Assembly: GCA_012842425.1 (NCBI GenBank)
Contig: DUSU01000019.1
Location: 1 to 43,140 of the forward strand
Reading direction: 5' to 3'
Length of the DNA: 43,140 nt
Origin: Candidatus Fermentithermobacillaceae bacterium
Lineage (GTDB): Bacteria; Bacillota; Sulfobacillia; Fermentithermobacillales; Fermentithermobacillaceae
Of this stretch, positions 1 through 8,707 are shown one piece after another. Made by a program: the position numbers and the translations under genes. Position 1 is the first letter of the stretch, and the number at the start of each line of letters is the position of its first letter. Below the pieces are notes generated by a model. The model worked only from the letters and a program-made list of their open reading frames with translations, did not search any database and was not told where the DNA came from.

Positions 1-1
1 G

Positions 2-64
2 CCGAAGCGTGTTCAGGAGGAGTCAAGACTCGCCCGGATCGCTAAGACGATCGTGTCAGGGTAG
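2..64 (+). CDS. possible C-terminal end of an upstream gene (partial)
   Basis: Frame 2 is open from the window edge to a TAG at 62-64 and encodes about 20 residues ending in AKTIVSG. Codon third positions are mostly G or C, as in the neighbouring genes, and a hairpin at 83-101 follows the stop, as expected after a gene end. The fragment is too short to assign a family, so this could be chance. Confidence 0.35.
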   Translation, partial: PKRVQEESRLARIAKTIVSG

Positions 65-82
65 CCGCCCGGTTTCAAGTAG

Positions 83-101
83 AACCCAATTCGATTGGGT
101 T
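83..101 (+). terminator. hairpin, possible terminator before the ABC genes
   Basis: AACCCAAT and ATTGGGTT form a perfect 8-bp stem around a TCG loop, followed by TTCTG. It lies between the possible upstream gene end and the ABC gene's ribosome site (GAGGAGGAGG, about 119-128). The T-run is short, so it may be a weak terminator or a leader hairpin. Confidence 0.45.
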
Positions 102-133
102 TCTGAATCAAAGCATACGAGGAGGAGGCTACA

Positions 134-1951
134 TTGGCCACTCAAGCTGCTCCTGCACAGGCGGTCACCCCGACCAAACCCTCGGTCGCTAAAGTGCTCA
201 GCCGGCTCTTGAGCGTGACCGGCCGCCGGTCATACCTTCTGTACTTGAGCGCCTTGTCGGGCCTTATGATATCCGTGGCTGCGGTCATGTCGGCCGATCT
301 CACTGCAAAGCTCATGAACTCAATGGTGGCGAGAAACCTATCTGCCTTCATGAACCTCATCTGGCCTGCCGCGCTCATCCGCCTAGGCCACATTCTGCTC
401 ACGGGACTGCAGGAATACATGAACGGAAGGTTCGAACATGAAACCACAGGAGACCTGAGGCAAGGGATCGCCCGGCGCCTTAGCCGGGCAACGGCGCAAG
501 CATCATACCGGGAACACTCGGGGCAGACCCTTTCCAGACTCACGAGCGACCTCGGCTCGGCGCAGAACCTCTTACAGTCATCGCTGCCCGGGTTCTTCAC
601 AGGCTGCGTGCAGGCCGGGTTTGCCCTGGCATACATGCTCTGGAAACACTGGGTCCTCGCCCTGGTGGCGGTTTTGGGAGCTCCTGCGGTGTTCATGGTC
701 GTAAGGCGACTCAGCGGCCCGGTCATGAACATATCGAGAGAAGGGCAAGAAACCCTGGCCAAGGCGAACGAGATCGCGGCAGAGAGCCTGAGCGGTGCTG
801 AGATAGTGCGGTCGTTCGGCCTCAGGCAGGCCATGGCGGAGCTTCTTACAAAACGGACCGGCGAATGGCTCGGGATTATGAAGCGCTACGGCAGCATGGC
901 AAGCTTTGCTGCCGCAGTCGGGTTTGGGGCCAGTTTCACACCGTTTATCCTCATATTCGGGCTCGGTGGATACATGGTCCTTAAGGGCGATATCCAATTG
1001 GGCGTGCTGGCGGCCTTCCTCGAGCTCCTTAACTACGTGTCTTTCCCAATGGAGCAATTGCCGCGGCTGCTCACTCAGATCGCGGCCGAATCGGCCTCGG
1101 CGCAAAGAGTGCTCGACCTGTTAGACACTGCGGTCGAGCGCGAGGACGGCGCTGACTTCTCACCCGACCCTCGTTACCCCGCTCTTGAGTTTCGAAACAT
1201 CACATTCACCTACCCCGGAAGTTCGAAGCCTGCGCTATCCGGCGTCAGCCTCAAAGTAAACCTCGGGGAGACCGTTGCCGTAGTAGGCTCCAGCGGCTCC
1301 GGAAAGAGCACCTTGTTCAGGCTTCTCCTTGGCGACTACGAGCCCGACGAAGGCGAGATCTTTGTCTTCGGTCGCTCCGTGCGCGAATGGTCCCTGACCG
1401 CCCTACGGAACCGCTTGTCGCACGTAAGTCAAACGACGTACCTCTTCCCCTTCTCGGTCAAGGAGAATTTGAGGCTAGGAGACGAGACCTTGGACGACGA
1501 CAAGATAGAGGCTGTGGCAAGACTCGCCCAAGCGGACGGGTTCATCCAATCGCTTCCCCAGGGCTACAACACCCCTGTCGGCGAGCTCGGAAACCGCATC
1601 TCCGGCGGCGAAAGACAGCGTCTCTCCCTGGCAAGAGCCCTCCTCCGCCGCGCCGATATCCTTCTCCTGGACGAAGCCACGTCTGCACTGGACTACCAAG
1701 CCGAACGACGGGTTATCCAAGGGATCTGGGAAGCGGCGGGACACAAGGCCATACTCGTCATTGCCCACAGGCTCTCCTCTGTTCAGCACGCAGACAGGAT
1801 ACTGGTCCTCGAGGACGGGAAGCCGGTGGAAAGCGGCACCCACGACGAGCTGATGGCCAAGAAGGGGCGGTACTATCTGCTCTACAGCTCAGAGGAGGAA
1901 CTTGAGAAAACGCCTGCTCCCCGGACACCTTCGTCGGGAGGTGAACGGTAA
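134..1951 (+). CDS. ABC exporter subunit, fused membrane and ATPase domains
   Basis: ABC-type exporter half-transporter of 605 aa, the usual length for a type IV (MsbA/LmrA-like) subunit. Residues 1 to about 335 form a six-helix membrane domain and about 345-590 the ATPase. All ATPase motifs are present: Walker [10 protein letters not shown] (385-393), Q-loop in HVSQTT, signature ISGGE (489-493), Walker B LLLDE (D513, E514) and switch His in IAHRL (H545). The TTG start at 134 is chosen because GAGGAGGAGG sits just upstream. The stop overlaps the next gene's ATG by one base, so the two are translationally coupled and probably a heterodimer. The substrate (drug, lipid or peptide) cannot be told from the sequence. 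Confidence 0.93.
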   Translation: MATQAAPAQAVTPTKPSVAKVLSRLLSVTGRRSYLLYLSALSGLMISVAAVMSADLTAKLMNSMVARNLSAFMNLIWPAALIRLGHILLTGLQEYMNGRFEHETTGDLRQGIARRLSRATAQASYREHSGQTLSRLTSDLGSAQNLLQSSLPGFFTGCVQAGFALAYMLWKHWVLALVAVLGAPAVFMVVRRLSGPVMNISREGQETLAKANEIAAESLSGAEIVRSFGLRQAMAELLTKRTGEWLGIMKRYGSMASFAAAVGFGASFTPFILIFGLGGYMVLKGDIQLGVLAAFLELLNYVSFPMEQLPRLLTQIAAESASAQRVLDLLDTAVEREDGADFSPDPRYPALEFRNITFTYPGSSKPALSGVSLKVNLGETVAVVGSSGSGKSTLFRLLLGDYEPDEGEIFVFGRSVREWSLTALRNRLSHVSQTTYLFPFSVKENLRLGDETLDDDKIEAVARLAQADGFIQSLPQGYNTPVGELGNRISGGERQRLSLARALLRRADILLLDEATSALDYQAERRVIQGIWEAAGHKAILVIAHRLSSVQHADRILVLEDGKPVESGTHDELMAKKGRYYLLYSSEEELEKTPAPRTPSSGGER

Positions 1952-3369
1952 TGGAGGAGCGAGTTACAGGAAGCCCCGGACGCTCGGGAGGTCCGGGAGT
2001 CCATGCAACTTCGGGAGCCCGGCGGACCCCCGGCAGGCTCACTACGCTCAAGAAGGTCCTCGCATTCCTGAGGCCGCATTTCCCCGGTTACGCAGCAGGT
2101 ATATTCGGGATCGGGTTCGCCAACTTCTTTATCAACGTCTTCCTTGCCCGTATGCTTATGGACCTCACCAGGGGCATCATGGAACTCTCGCGACAGCACC
2201 TTACCCAAGCAACCCGGCTAATGGTAGGCGGAACCTTGTTCATGGTTGTCTGGGTGTTCGGATCAGGCCGTTTGCTCGTGTTCAGCATCCATAAGACGGT
2301 AAACGACATCCGCCGGAGCCTGTTTGGGAAGTACCTGGGTATCCCCCTCGCCGAGATCGAGGAGAGGCACTCGGGAGACCTCCTGTCGCGGTCGACCAAC
2401 GCGCTCAGGCAAGTGGGCAACCTCTTCATAGGCGATGTCCAGATATTCGTTAATGTGGCGTTTTCGGGGATCGGAAGCGCCGTGTACATGCTCAAGCTAG
2501 ACCCCCGGATGGGGATCGCAGGGATCCTCACAAGTGCAGTACCTCTCCTCGTAAACCTTCCCTTCGCAAACCCGCTTCGGGATGCCGGGGTGAAATACCA
2601 GGAAACGCAAGCCGGGTTCACCCAAAGGATGTCGGACCTCATAAACGGAAGAGATACCGTCCGGCACATGAACCTTAGCGGCTACGCGGCAGATCGCGCA
2701 AGCGAGTCAAGCAAGATGGTGTTCAAGGCCGGAATGAGACAGGTGCGGATATCTACCGCCAGATCTCTGGCCAGCAGTCTGTCGGACCTATCCTCACACG
2801 CGTTTTTCATTTACGTTAGCATCATCGCGATAAGAAACCCCTCCCTCATCCCCGTAGCAGTGGCGATGGGGCAGCTGGCGAACCCTGTCCGGCGCTTGTT
2901 TGGAAGCCTCGGCGGCATCATCGCATCTATCAATGCCAATATGGGCGGAGCAGAAAAAGTGGTGGAAGTGCTGGATCTGCCGGAGGAACCGGAGCGTTAC
3001 GCTCCTGCAGAAGCCCAGGCCTCCCGGAGCGAATCCCCGGGCGAAGAAGAGCGGCACGATCTGGCCGGACCCCGGGCGGAACCGGAGAAGCAGGCCTCGC
3101 CGGTACACATACCGGGGTCAACTCAAAGGGAAGTCGACCTCACGCCACTCACGATATCCGGCCTATCGGTCAAATACCCGCGCTCCAACCGAACCACCCT
3201 GGTCGTGGCCCACCGGCTCACAACTGTTCGAGAAGCAGACGAGATCCTTGTGCTGGATGGTGGGACGGTCGTCGAAAGAGGGCGCCACGCGGAACTTATG
3301 GCCCTAGGCGGGACATATCGCAAACTTGTTGACGAAGGCCTAGGTGGGAAGAAAGCGCAAAGAGCATAG
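1951..3369 (+). CDS. ABC exporter partner subunit with ATPase core deleted
   Basis: 472 aa, against about 580-600 for the family. The membrane domain (to about residue 340) looks intact. A hydrophilic linker follows, then the start of an ATPase domain up to the A-loop tyrosine (KYPRSN). The sequence then jumps directly to the H-loop region [12 protein letters not shown] and the normal C-terminal tail. Walker A, Q-loop, signature and Walker B are all missing, about 130-140 residues, yet the frame is kept. The start overlaps the upstream stop (TAATG). A subunit without an ATP site could at most act as a passive partner of the intact subunit. It is either a recently damaged gene or an assembly artefact of a collapsed segment; the membrane domain shows no other damage. 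Confidence 0.85.
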   Translation: MEERVTGSPGRSGGPGVHATSGARRTPGRLTTLKKVLAFLRPHFPGYAAGIFGIGFANFFINVFLARMLMDLTRGIMELSRQHLTQATRLMVGGTLFMVVWVFGSGRLLVFSIHKTVNDIRRSLFGKYLGIPLAEIEERHSGDLLSRSTNALRQVGNLFIGDVQIFVNVAFSGIGSAVYMLKLDPRMGIAGILTSAVPLLVNLPFANPLRDAGVKYQETQAGFTQRMSDLINGRDTVRHMNLSGYAADRASESSKMVFKAGMRQVRISTARSLASSLSDLSSHAFFIYVSIIAIRNPSLIPVAVAMGQLANPVRRLFGSLGGIIASINANMGGAEKVVEVLDLPEEPERYAPAEAQASRSESPGEEERHDLAGPRAEPEKQASPVHIPGSTQREVDLTPLTISGLSVKYPRSNRTTLVVAHRLTTVREADEILVLDGGTVVERGRHAELMALGGTYRKLVDEGLGGKKAQRA

Positions 3370-3387
3370 CAGGGCTTGAGGAGAGGC

Positions 3388-3507
3388 ATGAAACGGATCG
3401 CCATTTTGCGGCATGGGCAGACCCTCGCAGACCTGCCGACCGCCGCCTATATGGAGAAAGGCTCCCTCGCTGAGGGGGCCTTCGCTTTCGTTAATGGATT
3501 CCGGTGA
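3388..3507 (+). pseudogene. histidine phosphatase / phosphoglycerate mutase-like N-terminal remnant
   Basis: A 39-codon ORF starts with ATG after GAGGAGAGGC and encodes MKRIAILRHGQT, the hallmark N-terminus of the histidine phosphatase (PGAM) superfamily, with the RHG catalytic motif. After about 12 residues the similarity ends; the frame runs through a terminator-like hairpin (3460-3480) and stops at TGA 3505-3507. Family members are about 200 aa, so this looks like the 5' stub of a gene whose body has been deleted. It lies 18 bp after the damaged ABC gene. A chance match is possible but the motif and ribosome site make it less likely. Confidence 0.55.
3460..3480 (+). terminator. hairpin between convergent genes
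   Basis: GGCTCCCTC and GAGGGGGCC pair (one G-T pair) around a 3-base loop, followed by TTCGCTTTCGTT on the plus strand. It would end transcription of the ABC operon before the convergent lemA gene, and lies inside the phosphatase remnant. Confidence 0.55.
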
Positions 3508-3509
3508 GG

Positions 3510-4073
3510 CTAGAACTCCACTTTCGGAACCGTCATCGCGTCAGGCGATACCTCGTAGTACGCCCTCTCGGAGAACCCGGCTATCCTCGCGAAGATAACC
3601 ATGGGGAACTGTTTGATCTTGGAGTTGAACACCCTTACCGCTTCGTTGTACCTGCCGCGTTCAGTAGCCAGGCGGTTCTCTGTGCCGGCCAGCTCATCCA
3701 TAAGGGCTCTAAACTGGGCATCAGCCTTCAGCTGCGGGTAATTCTCGACGACCACGAGGAGCCGTGAAATAGCCGATTCCAGTTCGGTGGCCGCGGCAGC
3801 CCTTTCATCCACAGTCCGGGCACCGGCCAGTTTCGCCCTGGCATCGGCGATCGCTGTGAACACTTCCTCTTCGTGGGCAGCGTAGCCCTTTACCGTGCTT
3901 ACCAAATTCGGTATAAGGTCGTTGCGCCTCTGCAGCTGATTCTCAACCTGCGCCCACTGGCCGTCGACCGCCTCGTTTTCTCTTACGAGCGAGTTGTACG
4001 ACCCAATGGCCCAGCCGCCTATGAGCACCACAATACCCAGGATTACAAGCAAGACCAGTGCTGTCTTTTTCAC
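3510..4073 (-). CDS. LemA family protein
   Basis: 187 aa, the usual length for LemA. One N-terminal membrane helix (about residues 4-24) is followed by a helical domain with the typical conserved stretches NSLVRENEAVDGQWAQVENQ, RRNDLIPNLV and AYYEV. LemA proteins are membrane-anchored with the bulk outside; their biochemical role is not settled. The GTG start follows AGGAGGAGG with a 6-base spacer. It lies 13 bp downstream of the TPM-domain gene, a pairing common in many bacteria, and the two are probably co-transcribed. Confidence 0.93.
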   Translation of the reverse strand: MKKTALVLLVILGIVVLIGGWAIGSYNSLVRENEAVDGQWAQVENQLQRRNDLIPNLVSTVKGYAAHEEEVFTAIADARAKLAGARTVDERAAAATELESAISRLLVVVENYPQLKADAQFRALMDELAGTENRLATERGRYNEAVRVFNSKIKQFPMVIFARIAGFSERAYYEVSPDAMTVPKVEF

Positions 4074-4086
4074 CGATATCCTCCTC

Positions 4087-5076
4087 CTACCATCTCCTAC
4101 TGGCTCCGCCTCCGCCGCTCCGGCCGCCGCCGAACCCTCTCGGGCCGGTAAAGCCGCCCGAACTCCCGCCTCCTCGTCCTGACCCGCCCCAGAACGGTCC
4201 GGGGCCTAAGGGGAATCCTCCGCCCGTTGGGGGACGCTGCAGTTTGCTTATCCTGCGCTCCTTCTCCTCGTGATAACCGCATTTCGGGCAGTGCAGGATG
4301 GTCCTGGCAATCCCGCCCGCGTCATAGGTCGCCTGCTGTACCACACGGTCGGTCACAGTCAAACGGCCCTTGCATCTCGGACACCGACGTCCCCTTATGG
4401 CGAAATAAGCTATGGCCAATACCGGCAGCCCAAGAAAGAGGGCAAGAAACCCGAACGGCATGTCGGGCGACTCAACGTAGAAATCCTCGTACTCCTTAGA
4501 TTCAGCCTTAAGGTCCAGCGTCACCCCGGCGTCTCTAGCTACATAATCCGCCGCTACCAGAAGCCCGGCGTAAAGGCCTTTGCCGTACTCGCCATCCCGG
4601 AAATACGGGATCATCTTATCCAGCACATCTCCTGCGCGGGCATCGGTGATGACTGGCTCGAGTCCGTATCCCACTTCTGCTCTCAGATCGTGTTCGTCCA
4701 TGGATACGACTATCAAGAGCCCTTTGTCTTCACCCTTCTTGCCGATACCCCAGGCCTCGTAGAGATGGACCGCGTACTCTTCAATCGACTCATCGCCGTG
4801 GTTCTTCACTATTGCAACGGCGAACGTGACTCCGGTCTGGTCAAGGACGGCGTTCACCAGGGCTTCCAGGTTCGACTTGTCTTCTTGAGTCAATACGCCG
4901 GCAAAATCATTGATGTTGCCGGTAGCCTTCGGATATGCCGCGAAAACTGAAGAGGCGGTGACCATGACGAAAGCCGCCACCGTGACGAAAAAAGCGATGC
5001 CTCTGCGCCGCGATTTGGCTTTGTGGTTTATGACTCTCGCCTGTTTGATCGCCCAGTCACCTCCCAGGTATGTCAT
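4087..5076 (-). CDS. TPM-domain (YgcG/Psb32-like) membrane protein with zinc ribbon
   Basis: 329 aa. A basic N-terminus leads into a signal/anchor helix (about 25-47, ending SSVFA). The TPM domain follows (about 50-190, including DEHDLRAEVGYGLEPVITD), then a second membrane helix (about 210-228), a four-cysteine zinc ribbon (CPRC...CPKC) and a Gly/Ser-rich tail. TPM proteins act at or outside the membrane and often pair with LemA, as here. The start is uncertain: the ATG at 5076 has no ribosome site, while a strong GGGAGGTGA lies inside the ORF (about 5065-5057) with only ATC codon 5049 in frame at a usable distance. Confidence 0.88.
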   Translation of the reverse strand: MTYLGGDWAIKQARVINHKAKSRRRGIAFFVTVAAFVMVTASSVFAAYPKATGNINDFAGVLTQEDKSNLEALVNAVLDQTGVTFAVAIVKNHGDESIEEYAVHLYEAWGIGKKGEDKGLLIVVSMDEHDLRAEVGYGLEPVITDARAGDVLDKMIPYFRDGEYGKGLYAGLLVAADYVARDAGVTLDLKAESKEYEDFYVESPDMPFGFLALFLGLPVLAIAYFAIRGRRCPRCKGRLTVTDRVVQQATYDAGGIARTILHCPKCGYHEEKERRISKLQRPPTGGGFPLGPGPFWGGSGRGGGSSGGFTGPRGFGGGRSGGGGASRRW

Positions 5077-5182
5077 CTACCATTACGAGTCTACGCCGGT
5101 GCGGTATGAGGATACCCACGTTTTTTGGGTTAGTAGATGCGGTTTTAGGGAATCCTTGGCAACATCAGCTGATCTGGCGACA

Positions 5183-5590
5183 TCAGCCGATCAAGGTCCT
5201 GAGGTCCAGCACCCTGTTTGAGATCGAATCAGCGGCCTTGTTCTCCTCACGGGGAACATGACGTATATCCCACTTCTCGAATCGCGAGAGGAGGCCGAGC
5301 ACCTTCCTGTGGAGCACGGCGAGGCCCTCGTTCTTCACTTTGTACTCGCCCGTTATCTGGCGGACGCACAGCTCCGAGTCAGACCTGATCTCGACCTCGG
5401 TTACACCCATCTCAAGGCACTCGGTCAGACCCGCGATGAACGCTGAATACTCCGCGACATTGTTGGTCGCGACTCCGAGGTACAGCCCAAGTTCCCGCTC
5501 TCTTTGGTCACCTATCTTGATTACCGCCGCGCAAGATGCTTGTCCGGGATTTCCCCTGGACGCGCCGTCGACGCTCAGTATCGCTTTCAT
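5183..5590 (-). CDS. RNase H-like protein (ribonuclease HI family)
   Basis: 135 aa when started at the ATG at 5590, which follows GGGAGGTG with a 6-base spacer; an upstream in-frame ATG at 5605 lacks one. The RNase H fold is shown by D8 in SVDGASRGNPG, E47 in NNVAEY, D71 in IRSDSEL and D120 in NKAADS, the four acidic catalytic residues. Such enzymes cleave the RNA strand of RNA-DNA hybrids. It resembles the short RnhA-like paralogues of Bacillota and archaea more than E. coli RnhA because it lacks the basic protrusion. It is separated from the M14 gene by the 32-bp repeat array. Confidence 0.9.
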   Translation of the reverse strand: MKAILSVDGASRGNPGQASCAAVIKIGDQRERELGLYLGVATNNVAEYSAFIAGLTECLEMGVTEVEIRSDSELCVRQITGEYKVKNEGLAVLHRKVLGLLSRFEKWDIRHVPREENKAADSISNRVLDLRTLIG

Positions 5591-5694
5591 CAGGGCACCT
5601 CCCAAGGACCTCGATCTGGAAAGCTGTGGCGCATAGATGATCTCACGGTCATTGCGGTTAGCGCAAGGGTGGGACTGCTCGAGACCGCATACCG

Positions 5695-5886
5695 TGCCGG
5701 CTCTAGCCGTCTGGCAAAAATCGATAGATGGGTTTAGCCCATCTGGCAGAAGATGACAGATAGGCCGAACCCATCTAGCAGAAGTTGACAGATAGGCTCA
5801 ACCTATCCGGCACGAAATGATAGATACGTTCGGTCTATCCGGCAAGAAGTGATACTTAGGTTGAGCCTATCGGGCAGAAAATACCA
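5695..5886. repeat. array of six 32-bp hairpin repeats (array 1)
   Basis: Six head-to-tail units of exactly 32 bp start at 5695, 5727, 5759, 5791, 5823 and 5855. Each is a 6-base left arm, a 5-base loop, a 6-base right arm and a 15-base tail (consensus YGGCAGAARATGAYA). Arms vary but tend to stay complementary: GATGGG/CCCATC in unit 2 and GATAGG/CCTATC in unit 4 are perfect; the first and last units are the most degenerate. The array fills most of the 361-bp gap between the RNase H-like and M14 genes (5591-5951), where no other feature is seen. A related array lies at 24951-25142. It is not a CRISPR: the units abut with no unrelated spacers. Confidence 0.85.
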
Positions 5887-5951
5887 GTCGGATCCTCTGT
5901 GACTCGCCTTCCTGTAGGTCTAGGCCGTCTTGGCCGAAGTCGGCTCGCCGG

Positions 5952-8525
5952 CTAGACCCTCTCGCCCGAACCCAGGTACAGGGCGTTGAACAAGACCTTG
6001 TACGTCCCTCTGGCTTGCCCGCGGAAGTACGGGTGGAACCCGATAAGCACCGCACGACCGAGACCCACAGGGTACTCTATGAGAGAGGCCTTGTTTAGAA
6101 TGTGCTGACTGCCGAGAAGCCACCCTGACATGAGCGGGTTGACCGCCGGGTACCGTCCGACGACTATGCCCTGTTCGGTATCCCAAACTGCGTTCCGCTC
6201 GAACGCGATGGGCAGCTCCCTGGGAAGACCAAACCCCAGAGGATGCTCCGTATCGATTACGGTCTTCAGGATCGACCCGGGGCAGAAGAACTCCTGAGGC
6301 TTCTTGTCGCCCACTATATTTGTGCAGTTCAGCCCCAGCCGCTCGATGGCCCAGTCGGCCGCGCCGGCCACAAACACGCCGTTTCCGCCCTGCTCAAGGA
6401 ACTCGGCTACGGCTTCCTTGCCTTCCTCTCCCAGACCGCCCGTGTACTCCGGAGGATAGGTGCCGGGGCGGTTACCGTGGGTTATAAACGCCGCGGGCTG
6501 CGACGGGAATATGACCGTGTCGAAGTCTTTGGCAAGTGCCCCACGCTTTATCCGCCCGTTAGTTACGGACTCAAAGGAGAATCCGTACTCCTCGAGGACG
6601 TAGCGGAGCCACCCTTCGTCGGCAAACCCGCGGTAGCTCTTGTACACCGCGATCCTGGGCTTCCGGAGTTTGATTACCGGGCTCTTGACCACACCTGCGG
6701 CGCGCACGTCGACTCCAAACTCCTTGGCCAGGTCACCGAGCGCTTGTGCCTCAGACACGGGGACCAGGAACGTGCCCGCCTCTACTACGGAGCCCTCGTC
6801 CCGGTATGAAGCCACGGTGCGGAAGACCGGGATATCCTTATCCAGCAGCCTGTTGACGATCTTCACCGACGCGTTCACGGCAGGGGGAATCGCGAAGTAT
6901 TTGGGTCCGGCTTCTCCGGAAGTCCCGCTGGTTATAGAGGACGCGGCAACCAGGCTGCCCTTGGGCTTCTCGAGTTTTTCCACCTTTTCGAGGACGGCGC
7001 TGAATGGCTTCTTGGCCAGAGTCGCCTTCACGCCCATCATGAGCGGCAGCGTGTGACCCGTCACGTCGTAGGGCAGCTTAGGCGGCCCGCCTGGATACTG
7101 CCTGAGGTCGGGATACTCCTGCACTTCGAGGAGGGTCTTGGCGTAAGCCCCGTAAGGCTGGGCCAGCTTTACGACGTATGAGCCGGCGTCAAACGGGACC
7201 CTCTCAACCTCAAACGGCTCTTTGGCAACGTGGATTTCGACCAAACCGTTTTCCAGTACTTTCAGGAGTTCGTAGAGCATGACCGGGTCCCTTTGGTCGG
7301 CCGGGAAAACGTAGGCGTAAGGCTCTTTCCTCTCAATCGCGCGCTTGGAGATCTTGTAGAAGTTGCCTACCCAGAGGTGGCGGAATTTCGCCGCGTGCGA
7401 GAGGCATGCGTAGCATGCGATCTTCTCGTAATCGACTATGTCCCTGAGGCGCCACTCTCCGCCTTTCCACGGAGCCGGGTGGTTCCATGTGGATACCTTG
7501 GGGTCAAGCCCGTCGCGCGTCGGCCGAAGCTCGTCAAACCTCCTGGTCGAAGGCGTCGCCAAACGCGCACTGGCGGCCTCGGACAAGATGCGGACTCCGC
7601 CGTGGTAGTGCTGGTAGGCGCGGGAAGGCGCGTACCCGTCGTAGGTGTTCAGCCACGATACGCCGGTCTTCCCTTCGGCGAGGAGCTCTCCGGCCATGTG
7701 GATACCCAGTTCGGCGACTTCTTGCTGCAGTATGTAATCCACATTGGGGTCGTACGGGTCCATGAACGGCGGGAGGAAGAAGCGGAACCCGAGGTCGCCC
7801 ATCTGGTGGAGGTCAAACACTATCTGGGGGTGCCAGACGTTGTGGAGTTTTTCTACAGTGAGCCTGTTCTCAACGAGGTTCAGCATGAACCAGTCGCGGT
7901 TGTTATCGTGACCCGCGTACTTCTGGTAGATGAAAGGCGGCGCCGAGCCCTCATACGGTGTACCCAGAGTCTGCTTGTACCAATTCACAACCAGGTCCAA
8001 GCCGTCCGGGTTCAGAGATGGCACGAACAGCAAGATCACGTTGTCCAGTATCTCTTTGACCTTCTCGTCCTCGCTGGTCTCCAGCTCATACAGGAGCTCG
8101 GGCGCCATCTGAGCGGCCCCTACTTCCGTCGCATGAATGGAGCAGGAAATCATGACGATAGTCTTCCCTCTGGCTATGAGGGCCTCGGCTTCCTTGGGGT
8201 CAAGGCCTCTGGGATCGGCCAGCCGCGCCTGAATCTCCCTGTACTCGTCTAGATTCTGGAGGTTCTCCGGAGAAGACACGGTGAGGTAGTAGAAGGGTCT
8301 ACCTTCGGTGCTTTCCCCCATGTGGACGATGCGGAGCCTCCGTGCTCCGTCGGCAAGCATCCTGTAATACTCGGTAAGCTGTTTCCAATCCGCAAGTTTC
8401 CGGTCTTCACCGGGGGTGAAACCTAGGAAATCTCTCGGGGGAACGGCAGGCATCGTGACCGGCGCCTCCAAAGGGCGCCTTTCCTCCTTTCGTCCTTTTC
8501 GATTCGTCCTTTCGGTCTCCGGCAC
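5952..8525 (-). CDS. M14-family zinc carboxypeptidase
   Basis: 857 aa. Residues about 35-400 form an M14 metallopeptidase domain. The HxxE zinc motif is H131-A-T-E134, the third ligand is probably H240 in VFDLHQMG, and substrate-binding elements include SLNPDGLDLV and HDNNRDWF. The C-terminal third (about 640-857, from RIAVYKSYRGF) resembles the class I glutamine-amidotransferase-like domain often fused to large M14 peptidases. No clear signal peptide is seen. The listed GTG start has only a weak AGGA site; TTG at 8471, 11 bases after AAGGAGG, is an equally good candidate and would remove a basic 18-residue leader. Its role is probably peptide or peptidoglycan-fragment hydrolysis. Confidence 0.9.
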   Translation of the reverse strand: MPETERTNRKGRKEERRPLEAPVTMPAVPPRDFLGFTPGEDRKLADWKQLTEYYRMLADGARRLRIVHMGESTEGRPFYYLTVSSPENLQNLDEYREIQARLADPRGLDPKEAEALIARGKTIVMISCSIHATEVGAAQMAPELLYELETSEDEKVKEILDNVILLFVPSLNPDGLDLVVNWYKQTLGTPYEGSAPPFIYQKYAGHDNNRDWFMLNLVENRLTVEKLHNVWHPQIVFDLHQMGDLGFRFFLPPFMDPYDPNVDYILQQEVAELGIHMAGELLAEGKTGVSWLNTYDGYAPSRAYQHYHGGVRILSEAASARLATPSTRRFDELRPTRDGLDPKVSTWNHPAPWKGGEWRLRDIVDYEKIACYACLSHAAKFRHLWVGNFYKISKRAIERKEPYAYVFPADQRDPVMLYELLKVLENGLVEIHVAKEPFEVERVPFDAGSYVVKLAQPYGAYAKTLLEVQEYPDLRQYPGGPPKLPYDVTGHTLPLMMGVKATLAKKPFSAVLEKVEKLEKPKGSLVAASSITSGTSGEAGPKYFAIPPAVNASVKIVNRLLDKDIPVFRTVASYRDEGSVVEAGTFLVPVSEAQALGDLAKEFGVDVRAAGVVKSPVIKLRKPRIAVYKSYRGFADEGWLRYVLEEYGFSFESVTNGRIKRGALAKDFDTVIFPSQPAAFITHGNRPGTYPPEYTGGLGEEGKEAVAEFLEQGGNGVFVAGAADWAIERLGLNCTNIVGDKKPQEFFCPGSILKTVIDTEHPLGFGLPRELPIAFERNAVWDTEQGIVVGRYPAVNPLMSGWLLGSQHILNKASLIEYPVGLGRAVLIGFHPYFRGQARGTYKVLFNALYLGSGERV

Positions 8526-8551
8526 AAATCCTATGTCAGCCTAAAGAAAGA

Positions 8552-8585
8552 GCTGGCACCCTAAGAATTTCCCTTCGGGGCCAGC
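8552..8585 (-). terminator. terminator of the aminotransferase gene
   Basis: On the minus strand GCTGGCCCC pairs with GGGTGCCAGC (one bulge) and is followed by TCTTTCTTT. It sits between the end of the aminotransferase gene and the start of the M14 gene, so the two are separate transcription units. Confidence 0.65.
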
Positions 8586-8707
8586 GCTTTCCTTCTATAG
8601 GCGAAATATCAGACAAGCTTTTTACTTCCTACCCTAGAGGCCTGCCTGTGCCCACGAGTTGACGCCGGTCACCGGCATGGCCGGCAACTGGAGGGAGCCT
8701 ACAACCC

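Noticed and set aside
5695-5886. CRISPR array
   Set aside because: Units are contiguous 32-bp repeats with internal hairpins, with no unique spacers between identical repeats and no cas genes in the window.
8640-8700. GCCGGT/ACCGGC hairpin as a second terminator after the aminotransferase
   Set aside because: It lacks a T-run on either strand, and the hairpin at 8552-8585 with its T-rich tail is a better terminator.
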